From Microbacterium testaceum (GTDB taxonomy: Bacteria > Actinomycetota > Actinomycetes > Actinomycetales > Microbacteriaceae), in assembly GCF_006539145.1 (NCBI RefSeq), contig NZ_BJML01000005.1:124001-188000 (forward strand): a DNA stretch of 64,000 nt. Reading direction: 5' to 3'. Made by a program: the position numbers and the translations under genes. A model generated the notes under the pieces. The model ran no database searches. It worked only from the letters and a program-made list of their open reading frames with translations, and had not been told where the DNA came from. This document shows, piece by piece, positions 37,197-46,627 of the stretch. Position 1 is the first letter of the stretch; each line of letters begins with the position of its first letter.

Positions 37197-39445
37197 GGGC
37201 GTGTCTCCTGCTCGGTTTCCGACGCGGTCGCGCGGGGTGTCTGGTCGTCGTGCTCGAAGTCCTCGGCGTCTTCCGCGGGGCTGCGCCCGTCGGCATCCGG
37301 ATCTTTCAGGACGATCCCGTCCGCGGGCTCGTCGTCGTGAGGGGTCTGAGGTGCGGCTTCTTCGGCACGCAAGCGGCGTCGACGGGCGACCGTGCGCACC
37401 ACTCCGAGGCTCAGGAAGCCGACGATGAGGGCGATGACCACCACGATGCCGATGTTCTCCCACTCGGCGCGCACCTCGACGTCGACCGCCTGAGGCGAAC
37501 CGATCGGCACGCCCGTGGGGCTGAAGAGCTGCAGGTCGACGCTGACCTCGCCGTTGGCGATGCGGGCTTCGACGGGGACCTCGACGCGGGTGTTGGCGGA
37601 GGCCTGGGCGTCGATGGTCGTGTGGTCTTGGACGCGAAGCCGCACGTCGTTGGTGCGGACCGCCATGACGACGGTGATCGGCCAGGGCAGATCGTTGCGT
37701 ACCCACGGCCGCAGCGGGGCGCTGGAGCTGACCAGGCGGAAGTCGGACGACAGGATGCCGACGGAGTCGAGCGTCGTGCGCGTGGCGTCGCGGTGGTCGG
37801 AGACGGCCTGGCGGGCGGCATCCCCCGTCCACGAGACGTTCGTGACCTGCAGGACCTCGGCGCGTTCGCGCCCGGTCAGGAGCTCGGGCTGGTCGAGGAT
37901 CGAGGCGAAGCGGTCGATGCTCTGTTCGTCGCCGAGGAGGTTGCGGACCTCTTCGACACGGGCGGCGTCGACGGTCGGGGTGGTGAGGGAGACCTCGGAT
38001 GCCGGGAGGGCAGCCACCGTACGCAGCGTCGAGGCCGTGAAGCCCGGCGCTGTCGCGGCGAGGCCGAGGGTCGCGCGCAGGCTCACACGAGAGCGGTCGG
38101 TGCCCCGGTCGAGGACGGCGAGCACCGGCTGGTCGCCGGTGGCGGCGCGTGCGATGGAGAGATACGCCTGGGCGGCCGCCAACGAGGCTCCGCGCCGGGT
38201 GCTGTCGTTCTGCCCCGCCGCGTCGGCGAGAGCACGCGAGACCTCGGCGTCGTAGACCGGGGTGGACACCCCTCCGACGCGGGCGGAGGCCTGCCGGCCG
38301 CCGCCCGAGACGCTCGTCGACGGGATGAGGACGTGGGTGGGGTCATCGGTGCTGCCGAGGGCGCCCAGGGCGGCGACGGTATCCGAACCCGCGGATCCGG
38401 TGGCAGGCCAATAGACGTGGGGGGTGGCGACTCCGATGTCGAGCAGCGTCGACAGGGACGGGTAGGTCGGCTGGCCGGGCGTCGTGCTCGGGGCGGGTTC
38501 GGGAGTCGACACCGCCGAGACGGCCGGCGCCGGCTGCACGAAGTCGGCCGCGGTCATGTAGTTCTGCAGCGATGTGGGGGTCAGCGGGGCCGTCAGCCCG
38601 GCGTGCAGCTGAGCCGCGACGTCGGAGTCGCCGAACTGCAGGGCGAACCGGTCGTTGGGGAGGGCCATCAGACGCTGGAGCCACGACACCGCGGTGGGCG
38701 GGGCCGCGGAGCCGAGCACGCGGATCGCGGCGGGGATGGCGGGGTCGACCGCCAGGGTCGCGGCCGTACCGTCGACCGCGTCGAGCTGCGCCGAGAGCGC
38801 GCCGTCGACAGCGGTGAGCTCGGCCAGTTCGTTCGCCGTGAGCAGGCCGCGGGTGAGGGGGGCCGCCTTGATGGGCACGACGAGGGCGATCGGGGTCTGC
38901 GCGCCCGTCTCGGCGGGGACGACGACGACGCTGGGTGCGGTCAGTCCCCCGCTCGTCGCGAGCACCGGGTAGACCCCGGCGCCCCGGTTCGCGAGGGCCG
39001 GGTCGTTACCGAGCGCCGTGAGCGTCGTGGTGGATTGCGAGCCGGAGGCCGCGGCATCCAGGGTTCCCGTGGCGACCTGCTGAAGCGTCACGCCGGCGGC
39101 ATCACCGCTGAGCCATCGGTCTATCGCGGCGTCGTCGGCGAGAGGGGCGGCACCGAGGGACAGGGCCACGGGCCCCGCGGACGCCGGCGAGGTTCCGGCG
39201 GCGACGCTGACGACGACCGAGAGGGCTTCGCCGGGGCGCAGGATGCCGTTCGCCGCGGGAGCGGCGGTGAGCACCGACGGCGATGTCGAGGCGGACGGCG
39301 ACGGGCTGGGCGTGGCCGCGGAGGCGGTCGTGACCGGCAGTGCGATGCCCGCGACGATGGCCCCGGCGGCCAGGGTCGCCAGGAGCCGGCGCGTGAGGGA
39401 GCGCCGCGGCACGGGTGCGCCCGAAGGCTGGGAGGTCACGGTCAT
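37193..39445 (-). CDS. Large exported protein, DUF6049 family
   Basis: 750 residues. N-terminal signal-type helix (about 20-43, ending ASA), long Ala/Ser/Thr-rich extracellular region, one C-terminal membrane helix (about 678-700) and an acidic cytoplasmic tail of about 50 residues. Built of beta-rich repeats without catalytic motifs that I can see. Actinobacterial homologues sit directly before murJ, and the 4-bp overlap with murJ supports a joint role in envelope assembly, which is inference. The family name is from memory. Confidence 0.8.
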   Translation of the reverse strand: MTVTSQPSGAPVPRRSLTRRLLATLAAGAIVAGIALPVTTASAATPSPSPSASTSPSVLTAAPAANGILRPGEALSVVVSVAAGTSPASAGPVALSLGAAPLADDAAIDRWLSGDAAGVTLQQVATGTLDAAASGSQSTTTLTALGNDPALANRGAGVYPVLATSGGLTAPSVVVVPAETGAQTPIALVVPIKAAPLTRGLLTANELAELTAVDGALSAQLDAVDGTAATLAVDPAIPAAIRVLGSAAPPTAVSWLQRLMALPNDRFALQFGDSDVAAQLHAGLTAPLTPTSLQNYMTAADFVQPAPAVSAVSTPEPAPSTTPGQPTYPSLSTLLDIGVATPHVYWPATGSAGSDTVAALGALGSTDDPTHVLIPSTSVSGGGRQASARVGGVSTPVYDAEVSRALADAAGQNDSTRRGASLAAAQAYLSIARAATGDQPVLAVLDRGTDRSRVSLRATLGLAATAPGFTASTLRTVAALPASEVSLTTPTVDAARVEEVRNLLGDEQSIDRFASILDQPELLTGRERAEVLQVTNVSWTGDAARQAVSDHRDATRTTLDSVGILSSDFRLVSSSAPLRPWVRNDLPWPITVVMAVRTNDVRLRVQDHTTIDAQASANTRVEVPVEARIANGEVSVDLQLFSPTGVPIGSPQAVDVEVRAEWENIGIVVVIALIVGFLSLGVVRTVARRRRLRAEEAAPQTPHDDEPADGIVLKDPDADGRSPAEDAEDFEHDDQTPRATASETEQETRP

Positions 39446-39546
39446 ACGATCGTCGGTGGAACGAGGGGGCCTCGCACCGCCTGCGAGTCTAGGCCCGCGT
39501 ACCTACAAGCCCCCCGATAGCCTCGCGCAGACGGTTGAATGGACCG

Positions 39547-41061
39547 GTGCTCCCCGAACCCGATCCCCAGCTGTGCCAGGCCCTCGCCGACGACCTCCGC
39601 GCGGCGGGCTACACGAGCGCCGCCCTCCGCGACGCGTGGGGAACACAGGCCGACGACGCCGTCGCCCGCGGGCTCCGTCGACCCGCTACCCGGGCCCTGG
39701 GCGATCGCGGCGACGCCCTCGCCGTGCTGGGCCGCCTGTGGGGGCTCGGGCTGCCCGTCCCCCGCGGTGACGCCGAGGCGGCTCTTCCCACCCTGCGCGT
39801 CGACGGGGCTGCGGCCCTCGGTCTGTTGGAGATCTCGGGGGATGCCGTGACTCCGGCGGTGCTCGTGAGGCCTCAGGCCTTCGCCGACGACGAGGGTGAG
39901 GTCGAATGGTGGATCGCCAGCGACCTCGATGAAGCAGCCCTCGAGGGTCCTCTTCCCGAGGACCATGTGCTCGGCGTCGGCGGGGCGTCACAGACACTCG
40001 CGCGCCTTCAGCTCACCCGTCGCGCGCGCTCTGCCCTCGACATCGGCACGGGCTGCGGCATCCAGGCCCTTCGACTCCGCCGGCTCGTCGATCGCGTCGT
40101 CGCGACGGACATCTCCGAGCGCGCCCTGCGCTTCACCCGCCTCAACGCCCTCGTGAACGGGGTGGACGGGATCGAGACCCGCCTGGGCTCCCTGTTCGAG
40201 CCCGTCGCCGGTGAGACCTTCGACCGAGTGGCATCCAATCCCCCGTTCGTCATCACGCCGCGGGTCGCGGGGGTGCCCGCGTACGAGTACCGCGACGGGG
40301 GGATGGAGGGCGACTCGCTCGTCGCATCGGTCATCTCGGGTGTCGGGGAGCACCTCGCGCCCGGCGCGGTGGCGCAATCGCTCGGCAACTGGGAGTACCG
40401 CTGGGGCGAGTCGGGGCTCGACCGCGTGCGGGGATGGGTCGGACCGTCGCTCGACGCGTGGGTGATCGAGCGCGAGGTGCTCGACCCCCTCGCCTACGCC
40501 GAGCTGTGGGTGCGCGACGGCGGCACGGTGCCCGGCACTCCCGCCTACGCGCGTCTGATCGACGCCTGGCTCGACGATTTCGCCCGACGCGGAGTCACGG
40601 GCGTCGGCTTCGGGTACGTGCTGCTGCGTCGACCTCTCGCCGGTGGACCCACGCTCGCGCGCTACGAGCGCGTCTCGGGCGGCGGGGAATCGGCGTTCGG
40701 GCCGCACCTGTCGGCATCCCTCGCCGCGCACGACCGTGCGGCCCTGCTCGACGACGAGGACGTGGCCGCGAGCGTGCTGCGCGTCGCCCCCGACGTCACC
40801 GAGGCGCGTCATCACCGCCCGGGTGAGGAGGACCCCTCGGTCATCGAGCTGCGTCAGGGCGGCGGCTTCGCGCGCACGCTCGAGGTCGACCCGGGTCTGG
40901 CGGCGCTCGTCGGCGCCTGCGACGGTGACCTGCCGGTGGGCTCCCTCGTCGATGCGATCGCGCAGTTGATGGAGGTGGATGCCGCGGCCCTGCGCGCTGA
41001 TCTGCTGCCGCGCGTGCGCGAGCTGCTGGTGACGGGCTTCTTGGGTTTCGCCGACGATTGA
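39547..41061 (+). CDS. Class I SAM methyltransferase with PrmC/HemK-like NPPF motif
   Basis: About 504 residues. Central methyltransferase domain (about 150-330): SAM motif LDIGTGCGIQALRL, DISERALRF, and catalytic-type NPPF in ASNPPFVI, found in enzymes that methylate glutamine or adenine nitrogen. N-terminal 130 residues (DUF7059-like) and C-terminal 150 residues are extra domains peculiar to actinobacterial members. Start is uncertain: GTG 39547 chosen; TTG 39535 in frame would add four residues. Divergent from the DUF6049 gene. Confidence 0.82.
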   Translation: MLPEPDPQLCQALADDLRAAGYTSAALRDAWGTQADDAVARGLRRPATRALGDRGDALAVLGRLWGLGLPVPRGDAEAALPTLRVDGAAALGLLEISGDAVTPAVLVRPQAFADDEGEVEWWIASDLDEAALEGPLPEDHVLGVGGASQTLARLQLTRRARSALDIGTGCGIQALRLRRLVDRVVATDISERALRFTRLNALVNGVDGIETRLGSLFEPVAGETFDRVASNPPFVITPRVAGVPAYEYRDGGMEGDSLVASVISGVGEHLAPGAVAQSLGNWEYRWGESGLDRVRGWVGPSLDAWVIEREVLDPLAYAELWVRDGGTVPGTPAYARLIDAWLDDFARRGVTGVGFGYVLLRRPLAGGPTLARYERVSGGGESAFGPHLSASLAAHDRAALLDDEDVAASVLRVAPDVTEARHHRPGEEDPSVIELRQGGGFARTLEVDPGLAALVGACDGDLPVGSLVDAIAQLMEVDAAALRADLLPRVRELLVTGFLGFADD

Positions 41062-41097
41062 TCCGGCCCCCGCTCGGTGGCGTTCCGCGGCCCCGGA

Positions 41098-41103
41098 TAG
41101 GCT
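41098..41103 (+). promoter_or_regulatory. Leaderless -10 box of the CCA-adding enzyme gene
   Basis: TAGGCT ending 7 nt before ATG 41111; no ribosome-site sequence lies between. Confidence 0.55.
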
Positions 41104-41110
41104 CGAAGGC

Positions 41111-42538
41111 ATGCTGAACATGGCTGAGGGTCTCGCGCGCCTCGAGGAGCTCGCCGCGCATCCCGTGGTCGCCACGCTCGCTCGCGTGTTCGCCGAGGCC
41201 GGTCGTGATCTGGCCATCGTGGGGGGTCCCGTGCGCGACGCTCTGCTCGGCCGCGTCACCCACGACTTCGATTTCACGACCGACGCCCGCCCCGACGAGA
41301 TCCTCGCGCTGGTGAAGCCCGTCTCGTCGGTGCAGTGGGATGTGGGCCGGGCCTTCGGCACGATCGGCGCCCGGGTGAAGGGCGAACAGGTCGAGATCAC
41401 CACCTACCGCGCGGACAGCTACGACGGCGTCACCCGCAAGCCCACCGTCGAGTTCGGCGACACGCTCGAGGCCGACCTGAGCCGCCGCGACTTCACGGTC
41501 AACGCGATGGCTCTCCGGGTTCCGGCCCGCACCCTCGTCGACCCCACCGGCGGCGTCGAAGACCTGGTCGCGGGGCGCCTGCGCACCCCCATCGACCCGT
41601 CCGTGAGCTTCGGCGACGACCCGCTGCGCATGCTGCGCGGGGCTCGCTTCTCGTCTCAGCTCGACTTCGCCGTCGACTCCGACACCCTCGACGCCGTCCG
41701 CGAGCTGCGCGGTTCGCTGCAGATCGTCAGCCCCGAGCGGGTGCAGGCGGAACTCGTACGGCTCCTGCAGACCGATGACCCCGTGCGCGGCATCCGGGTG
41801 CTCGTCGAGACCGGACTGATCGAGGAGTTCCTGCCCGAGGTGCCCGCGCTGCGCCTCGAGGTCGATGAGCACCACCACCACAAAGACGTCTACGAGCACT
41901 CGCTCACGGTGCTGCGCCAGGCGATCGCGCTCGAGAAGCAGCGTCACCCGGATGCCGCACCCGACGTGCCCCTGCGCCTGGCAGCGCTGCTGCACGACAT
42001 CGGCAAGCCCGCCACCCGTCGCCTCGAAGCGGGCGGTGGAGTGACGTTCCACCACCACGACATCAAGGGCGCGCGCATGGCGCGCAAGCGTTTGCAGGCC
42101 CTGCGTTTCGACGCCGCGACCACGGCCGTCGTCGCCCGCCTGGTCGAGCTCCACCTGCGCTTCTTCGGCTACGCCGAGGGAGCGTGGACGGATGCCGCGG
42201 TCCGCCGCTACGTGCGCGATGCGGGCGACGAGCTCGAACGCCTGCACATCCTCACGCGTGCCGACGTGACCACGCGCAACAAGCGGAAGGCCCAGCGCCT
42301 GGCATCCGCGTACGACGACATCGAGGCCCGCATCGCGGCGCTCCGCGAGCAGGAGGAGATCGACTCGATCCGCCCCGAGCTCGACGGTAACCGCATTCAA
42401 GAGGTGCTCGGGTTGAAGCCGGGTCGCGAGGTGGGCGAGGCGTATCGCTTCCTGCTCGACCTGCGACTCGACGAGGGCGTGCTCGGCGAGGACGAGGCCG
42501 AGAAGCGCCTGCGGGAATGGTGGGCGGCGCGGGGCTGA
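41111..42538 (+). CDS. cca: CCA tRNA nucleotidyltransferase
   Basis: 475 residues. Adds or repairs the 3' CCA of tRNAs, needed here because the two tRNA genes in the window do not encode it. Class II nucleotidyltransferase head: GGPVRDALLG and DFDFTTDARP (metal-binding Asp pair), SRRDFTVNAMAL, RRxxR-type FGDDPLRMLRGARF, then an HD domain (LLHDIGKP, HHHDIKGA). The HD domain makes this the longer actinobacterial form. Confidence 0.95.
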   Translation: MLNMAEGLARLEELAAHPVVATLARVFAEAGRDLAIVGGPVRDALLGRVTHDFDFTTDARPDEILALVKPVSSVQWDVGRAFGTIGARVKGEQVEITTYRADSYDGVTRKPTVEFGDTLEADLSRRDFTVNAMALRVPARTLVDPTGGVEDLVAGRLRTPIDPSVSFGDDPLRMLRGARFSSQLDFAVDSDTLDAVRELRGSLQIVSPERVQAELVRLLQTDDPVRGIRVLVETGLIEEFLPEVPALRLEVDEHHHHKDVYEHSLTVLRQAIALEKQRHPDAAPDVPLRLAALLHDIGKPATRRLEAGGGVTFHHHDIKGARMARKRLQALRFDAATTAVVARLVELHLRFFGYAEGAWTDAAVRRYVRDAGDELERLHILTRADVTTRNKRKAQRLASAYDDIEARIAALREQEEIDSIRPELDGNRIQEVLGLKPGREVGEAYRFLLDLRLDEGVLGEDEAEKRLREWWAARG

Positions 42539-42800
42539 ACCGGGGCCAGGCTTCCCCCCGGTGGGCGGGACCGTCGCGCGGAGTTCGTCGGTGACACGCC
42601 GACGATGACACGCCGACGGTGACGGGCCGTCGGCGGCGGGTCGGGCGCGCGCTCCGCACGACGGTGCGGGGTGGGGCGGCCTCGTAGGGCGTTGTTCGTG
42701 GCCCCGGGGCGTTCTGTGTGGCCCCGGGGCCATTGGCGAGAGAGAGGGGCGGCGTCATCGGGTTGCTCGAAGGTCGGATGCCACCCCCTCACTGCCCGCG
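42539..42800. other. Intergenic region with short direct repeats
   Basis: 262 bp between two converging genes. Holds GTGGCCCCGGGGC twice at a 20-bp period (42698-42710 and 42718-42730) and repeated GACACGCCGACG motifs near 42595-42625. No credible gene. Confidence 0.6.
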
Positions 42801-43835
42801 TCAGGGCACGACGACCGCGCGCCCCCGGACCTCCCCCTTGTGCAGCTTCCCGTATGCCTCGACGGCGCCGTCGAAGCCGTAGCGCTCCACGTGCACGCCG
42901 ACCGCGCCGCTGCGGGCGAGATCGAGCACCTCGATGAGTTCGCTGCGGGTGCCCCAGTACGGAGCGCGGACAGCCGCGCCCATCGGCGTAGAGAAGAAAC
43001 CGGCGGGGAGGATGCCGCCGCCGATGCCCACGATGTGGATGAAGCTGTCCATTCCCGCGACCGCACGGGCGAGGTCGATCGTCGGCTGGACGCCGACGAA
43101 GTCGAAGACAGCGGTCGCACCGAGGCCGTTCGTCAGTTCCTTGATGCGCTCGGCCGCATGCTCGTCGGAGGTGACCGTGTGGTGCGCGCCCACCTCGCGG
43201 GCCAGTGCCAGCTTGTCTTCGCCCAGGTCGACCGCGATGACCGTCGCCTGCGTGATCGCGCGGAGGATCTGGACGCCGACGTGACCGAGGCCTCCGACAC
43301 CGATCACGACCGCTGTGGCACCGGGGTACAACTTCTCCTTCGCCGCGACGATGGCGTGGTACGGCGTGAGGCCGGCATCCGTGAGCGAGACGGTCTCGAC
43401 CGGGTCGAGGTCGCCGAGGGGCGCGAGGTGACGCGGATCGTCGACGATCACGTACTCGGCCATGGCTCCGGGGCTGCCCAGTCCTGGAGGCGTGATGCCC
43501 ATCTCGGCCGCGTAGGGGCAATAGTTCTCGGCCCCCTGGGCGCAGGCATGGCAGCGGCCGCAGCCCCACGGTCCGTAGATCGCGTACGCCGCGCCCATCT
43601 CGACGCCTTCGACACCTTCGCCGAGCTCGTCGACGACACCCGCTCCCTCGTGACCCAGCGTGAGAGGGAGTCCGTAGGTGTACTGGTCTTCGGGCAGGTC
43701 CATGACGAACCAGTCCGAGTGGCACAGGCCGGCCGCGGTGACCTTCAGGCGCACCTGGCCGGGACCCGCGTGGGGCTCATCGATGTCGACGACCTCGGGG
43801 CCTTTGCCGATCTCGCGATACTGCACTGCCTTCAT
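42801..43835 (-). CDS. adhP: Zinc-dependent alcohol dehydrogenase (AdhP type)
   Basis: 344 residues from ATG 43835, preceded by AAAGGGAT. Medium-chain dehydrogenase oxidising primary alcohols to aldehydes with NAD. Catalytic zinc ligands in GLCHSDW and LGHEGAG; structural zinc Cys cluster CGRCHACAQGAENYC; Rossmann motif GVGGLGHVGVQ. An upstream extension of 27 residues is not supported. Lies near the exaC-like aldehyde dehydrogenase and GAF regulator, suggesting ethanol or other alcohol use. Confidence 0.93.
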   Translation of the reverse strand: MKAVQYREIGKGPEVVDIDEPHAGPGQVRLKVTAAGLCHSDWFVMDLPEDQYTYGLPLTLGHEGAGVVDELGEGVEGVEMGAAYAIYGPWGCGRCHACAQGAENYCPYAAEMGITPPGLGSPGAMAEYVIVDDPRHLAPLGDLDPVETVSLTDAGLTPYHAIVAAKEKLYPGATAVVIGVGGLGHVGVQILRAITQATVIAVDLGEDKLALAREVGAHHTVTSDEHAAERIKELTNGLGATAVFDFVGVQPTIDLARAVAGMDSFIHIVGIGGGILPAGFFSTPMGAAVRAPYWGTRSELIEVLDLARSGAVGVHVERYGFDGAVEAYGKLHKGEVRGRAVVVP

Positions 43836-43947
43836 GGCATCCCTTTCTCTCGTTCTTTCCACCGTGGGGCGCGTCCTCTGTGTTTCCTGTGGGGGTTGAC
43901 GGCGTTTTCGGGACATCGGGAACGGTTCTCATCGGCAGGCTGGGGCA

Positions 43948-44508
43948 ATGGATGCCACGGACTGCGTGTTTCACGCCCGGGTCGGTCTCGCGCAGGGCAC
44001 GTCGGCGCTCGTGCCGATGAGCGACCTCGCCGGAATCGCGCCCGAGGCCTATCGAGACGCCTTCGCAAAGTACGACGACACCGCCGAGCGGCGCCGGCTG
44101 CGCGACACCGTCATTCCCGGCCTCGACCGGACGTGGACAGAGGTCGTCTTCCTCTCCCCCGTGCACCCGCACGCGATCTGGCAGGCGTGGCTCGAGATCC
44201 GGGGGGGTGAGAGGCCCCCAGTGGAGTTCTGGGCCATTCCGGCCGCTGACCTTCCCGATGGCTGTGTCGTGCTGGACCGCACGCTCACCGCCACGGGTGA
44301 ACCCATCGACCCGCGTGAGGTCCTGCCGTTCGATCGTGCGTCCCATCGAGCGGCACTGACGACGACCCCGCAGAATCGCGCCTGGCTCGAGGATTGCGCG
44401 CGCCGAGGGGTGAGCGGGGCCTGGTTCCACGGCATCCCGCATGTCCTGGCTCCGGGGTCCGTCCCGCTCGACCGCGCTCGTGTCGTGTCCTGGGAGGTCG
44501 CGCCGTAG
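43948..44508 (+). CDS. Conserved hypothetical protein, unknown function
   Basis: 186 residues, soluble, rich in Trp and Pro. Segments that look conserved: FHARVGLAQGTS, PVHPHAIWQAWLEIRG, VEFWAIPAADLP and GAWFHGIPHVLA. No known motif recognised. Divergent from adhP with a 112-bp gap, followed by a hairpin at 44521. Codon use fits the neighbours. Confidence 0.65.
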   Translation: MDATDCVFHARVGLAQGTSALVPMSDLAGIAPEAYRDAFAKYDDTAERRRLRDTVIPGLDRTWTEVVFLSPVHPHAIWQAWLEIRGGERPPVEFWAIPAADLPDGCVVLDRTLTATGEPIDPREVLPFDRASHRAALTTTPQNRAWLEDCARRGVSGAWFHGIPHVLAPGSVPLDRARVVSWEVAP

Positions 44509-44520
44509 CGGGGTGTCTTT

Positions 44521-44557
44521 CGTGCACCGGGGCGCTCGCTGACCGCCCCAGTGCACG
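44521..44557 (+). terminator. Long hairpin after the gene at 43948
   Basis: CGTGCAC-C-GGGGCG pairs with CGCCCC-A-GTGCACG around a 9-nt loop, 13 bp beyond the stop. One C/A mismatch; no U-tract, so a factor-dependent terminator is likely. Confidence 0.55.
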
Positions 44558-44645
44558 GACTGCGCCCCGGTCGATTCGACCCTCCCGATCGCGGACCACC
44601 CGACCTACACTGGGACCCACCTCCGTCACCGCCGATGGGAGTCCC

Positions 44646-45932
44646 GTGCCCTCTCCATGGTCGCGACCGGCCGTTTCCCCCGAGACCTCGGGGCTGCTGA
44701 TCGCGCGTGCTCACGACGAGCTCCTCGCCGGCAATGACGACCGGCGCCTCGATGACGTGCGGCCCCTCGTGCAGGATTCGTGGCGGAGGTCGCTGGCATC
44801 CTTCGTTGGGCCCGAAGGTCTTCCGCCGCTCGATCTGCCCAGCGGTGAGCTGGAGGCGTACCGCCGCGCTCACCCGCTCGCGGGGGTCATGGACATGGTT
44901 CGCTCGTTGCTCCTGCCCGGCACCGCGGAGGAATCAGGAGTGGTCGTGGCGGTGGGCGACGCCGCGGGCCGCCTGCTGTGGGTCGAGGGCGATCGTCATA
45001 TCCGCGCCCTGACCGGCGATATGGGGTTCGTGGCGGGGGCGAATTGGGCGGAGGATGCCGTGGGCACCTCGGCCCCGGGGACGGCCCTGACCCTCGACAG
45101 GTCGGTGCAGATCCGCGGCGCGGAACACTTCAACCGGCTCGTGCAGCCCTGGTCGTGTACCGCGGCGCCCGTTCACGACCCCGAGACGCGCCGGCTGCTC
45201 GGCGTGATCGACGTCACCGGAGGGCCCGAGGCGGTGACTCCTCAAGCCCAATTACTGGTGGACGCCACGGCTCGGGCGATCGAGAGCGAGATCCTCGTGG
45301 CGAGACTGCGCGCGCGGCAGACTCCTCCCCCGCGTCGATCGGCGCCGGCGAGGGCCCTGCTGCGCATCCTGGGTCGAGACCGTGCCCTGCTGGAGGTCGG
45401 CGGCGCGTCCGTCGAACTCAGCGCGCGGCACGCGGAGATCCTGCTACTGCTCGCCGTCCACCGCGAGGGTCTGTCCGCCGAGGCACTGAGTGAGGCGGTG
45501 TACGGCCACGCTGCCGTCGAGACGCTGCGGCCCGAAATGGTGAGGCTGCGGCGCGTGCTCGCCCCGGTGGCGCCGCGCCTCGTCCCCACCTCGCGGCCCT
45601 ACCGGCTTCCCGTGGGCCTCGAAACGGACGCGCAGCACGTGCTGTCGCTGCTCGATCGCGGGGCGCACCGGGTGGCGCTCGCGGCGTATGCGGGCTCGGT
45701 GCTCCCCGACTCCGAGGCTCCGGGGGTGGTCGAGGTGCGTGAGTCGGTGCGCTCGACGCTGCGTGAGGCGCTGATCGCCGAAGCGGGGGTGGATGTGCTT
45801 CTCGCCTACGCCGAGACCGCCGACGCGCGCGACGACGAGGAGGTGCTGCGCTTGTGTTTGAAGCTGGTGCCCGCCCGCTCACCCAAACGCGCGGGTCTCG
45901 TGGCTCGGCTGGCGAGCCTCGAAAGCGCGTGA
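44646..45932 (+). CDS. GAF-domain transcriptional regulator with winged-helix/SARP-like C-terminus
   Basis: 428 residues from GTG 44646. Residues about 80-225 form a GAF-like sensor (VVAVGDAAGRLLWVEGD, NWAEDAVGTSAPGTAL, PVHDPETRRLLGVIDVTG), as in AcoR-type regulators; residues about 245-428 hold a winged helix (SARHAEILLLLAVHREGLSAEALSEAVYG) plus helical tail resembling OmpR/SARP DNA-binding and BTAD modules, in place of the AAA+ domain. Adjacent to adhP and upstream of exaC and a DUF779 gene, a grouping that suggests control by an alcohol or aldehyde. A TACACT box lies at 44605-44610. Confidence 0.82.
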   Translation: MPSPWSRPAVSPETSGLLIARAHDELLAGNDDRRLDDVRPLVQDSWRRSLASFVGPEGLPPLDLPSGELEAYRRAHPLAGVMDMVRSLLLPGTAEESGVVVAVGDAAGRLLWVEGDRHIRALTGDMGFVAGANWAEDAVGTSAPGTALTLDRSVQIRGAEHFNRLVQPWSCTAAPVHDPETRRLLGVIDVTGGPEAVTPQAQLLVDATARAIESEILVARLRARQTPPPRRSAPARALLRILGRDRALLEVGGASVELSARHAEILLLLAVHREGLSAEALSEAVYGHAAVETLRPEMVRLRRVLAPVAPRLVPTSRPYRLPVGLETDAQHVLSLLDRGAHRVALAAYAGSVLPDSEAPGVVEVRESVRSTLREALIAEAGVDVLLAYAETADARDDEEVLRLCLKLVPARSPKRAGLVARLASLESA

Positions 45933-45998
45933 CACTCCGTGCTCCCCCGCGCCACCAGGGGATTTGCTGAGAGCCTCCCCGATGTCGGAGGCCCTCGT

Positions 45999-46004
45999 TA
46001 CGCT
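45999..46004 (+). promoter_or_regulatory. Leaderless -10 box of the gene at 46011
   Basis: TACGCT ending 6 nt before ATG 46011. Confidence 0.5.
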
Positions 46005-46010
46005 GACCGT

Positions 46011-46535
46011 ATGGACGAAAAAGCTCTCGACATCTTCTCGGCAGCTCGCGCCCGTCGCGACGTGGGGCGCATCCGCGAGGCACTCGCCGAGGTCAAGGCG
46101 GGCGACGTCGCCCGCGTCATCGTCCGCTCGCCCCGCTACGGGCTCTACGCGCTCGAGGGCACTGTGCGCATCGGCGTCGGCGGGCAGCCGCTCGTCGGCG
46201 ACGTCATCCTCGCCACGAGCGCCGAGATCCAGCGCATCGACCTCGGCATCGAGGCCCCGCAGCCCGCGCTCGAGGCCGACGTGGTCGACCCCTCGACCCT
46301 TCCCCACGGCACCCCCGTGCGGGTGACCTTCGTCACCCCGACCCACCAGACCTTCGCGCTGACGGGTCCTATCACGGCCGGCAACGACCGCTTCCTCCTC
46401 GTCGGCAGCTGGATCGTCGCCGACGACCGCGCGATCGCGCCACGCGTGCAGAGCATCGAGCGCCTCGACGACGTCGACCTGCACGAGGTCAACGTGCCTC
46501 CGCTGCGTTCGGTGCTGGCCGACGCCGACGCGTAG
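46011..46535 (+). CDS. Conserved hypothetical protein, beta-rich, unknown function
   Basis: 174 residues starting MDEKALDIFSAARARRDVGRI. Helical first 35 residues, then alternating beta-type strands (RVIVRSPRYGLYALEG, LVGDVILATSAEI, VRVTFVTPTHQTFALTG). No signal peptide, helices or catalytic motif. I do not recognise the family. It stands alone with a leaderless-type promoter and a terminator. Confidence 0.7.
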   Translation: MDEKALDIFSAARARRDVGRIREALAEVKAGDVARVIVRSPRYGLYALEGTVRIGVGGQPLVGDVILATSAEIQRIDLGIEAPQPALEADVVDPSTLPHGTPVRVTFVTPTHQTFALTGPITAGNDRFLLVGSWIVADDRAIAPRVQSIERLDDVDLHEVNVPPLRSVLADADA

Positions 46536-46568
46536 TCGCGCGGCTGCGCCGAGTCTTCGACGCGCAGA

Positions 46569-46602
46569 ACGGATGCCACGGCCTCGGGGTCGTGGCATCC
46601 GT
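46569..46602 (+). terminator. Terminator hairpin after the gene at 46011
   Basis: ACGGATGCCACG, 10-nt loop, exact 12-bp complement, followed by CGTTTCG. Both arms contain the GGATGCC/GGCATCC heptamer that is common across the window. Confidence 0.65.
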
Positions 46603-46627
46603 CGTTTCGCGGGGTGCGGTGAGGTCG

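Noticed and set aside
37197-37832. Upstream extension of murJ
   Set aside because: It is the antisense-like reading of another frame of the DUF6049 gene; the true start overlaps that gene's stop by 4 bp.
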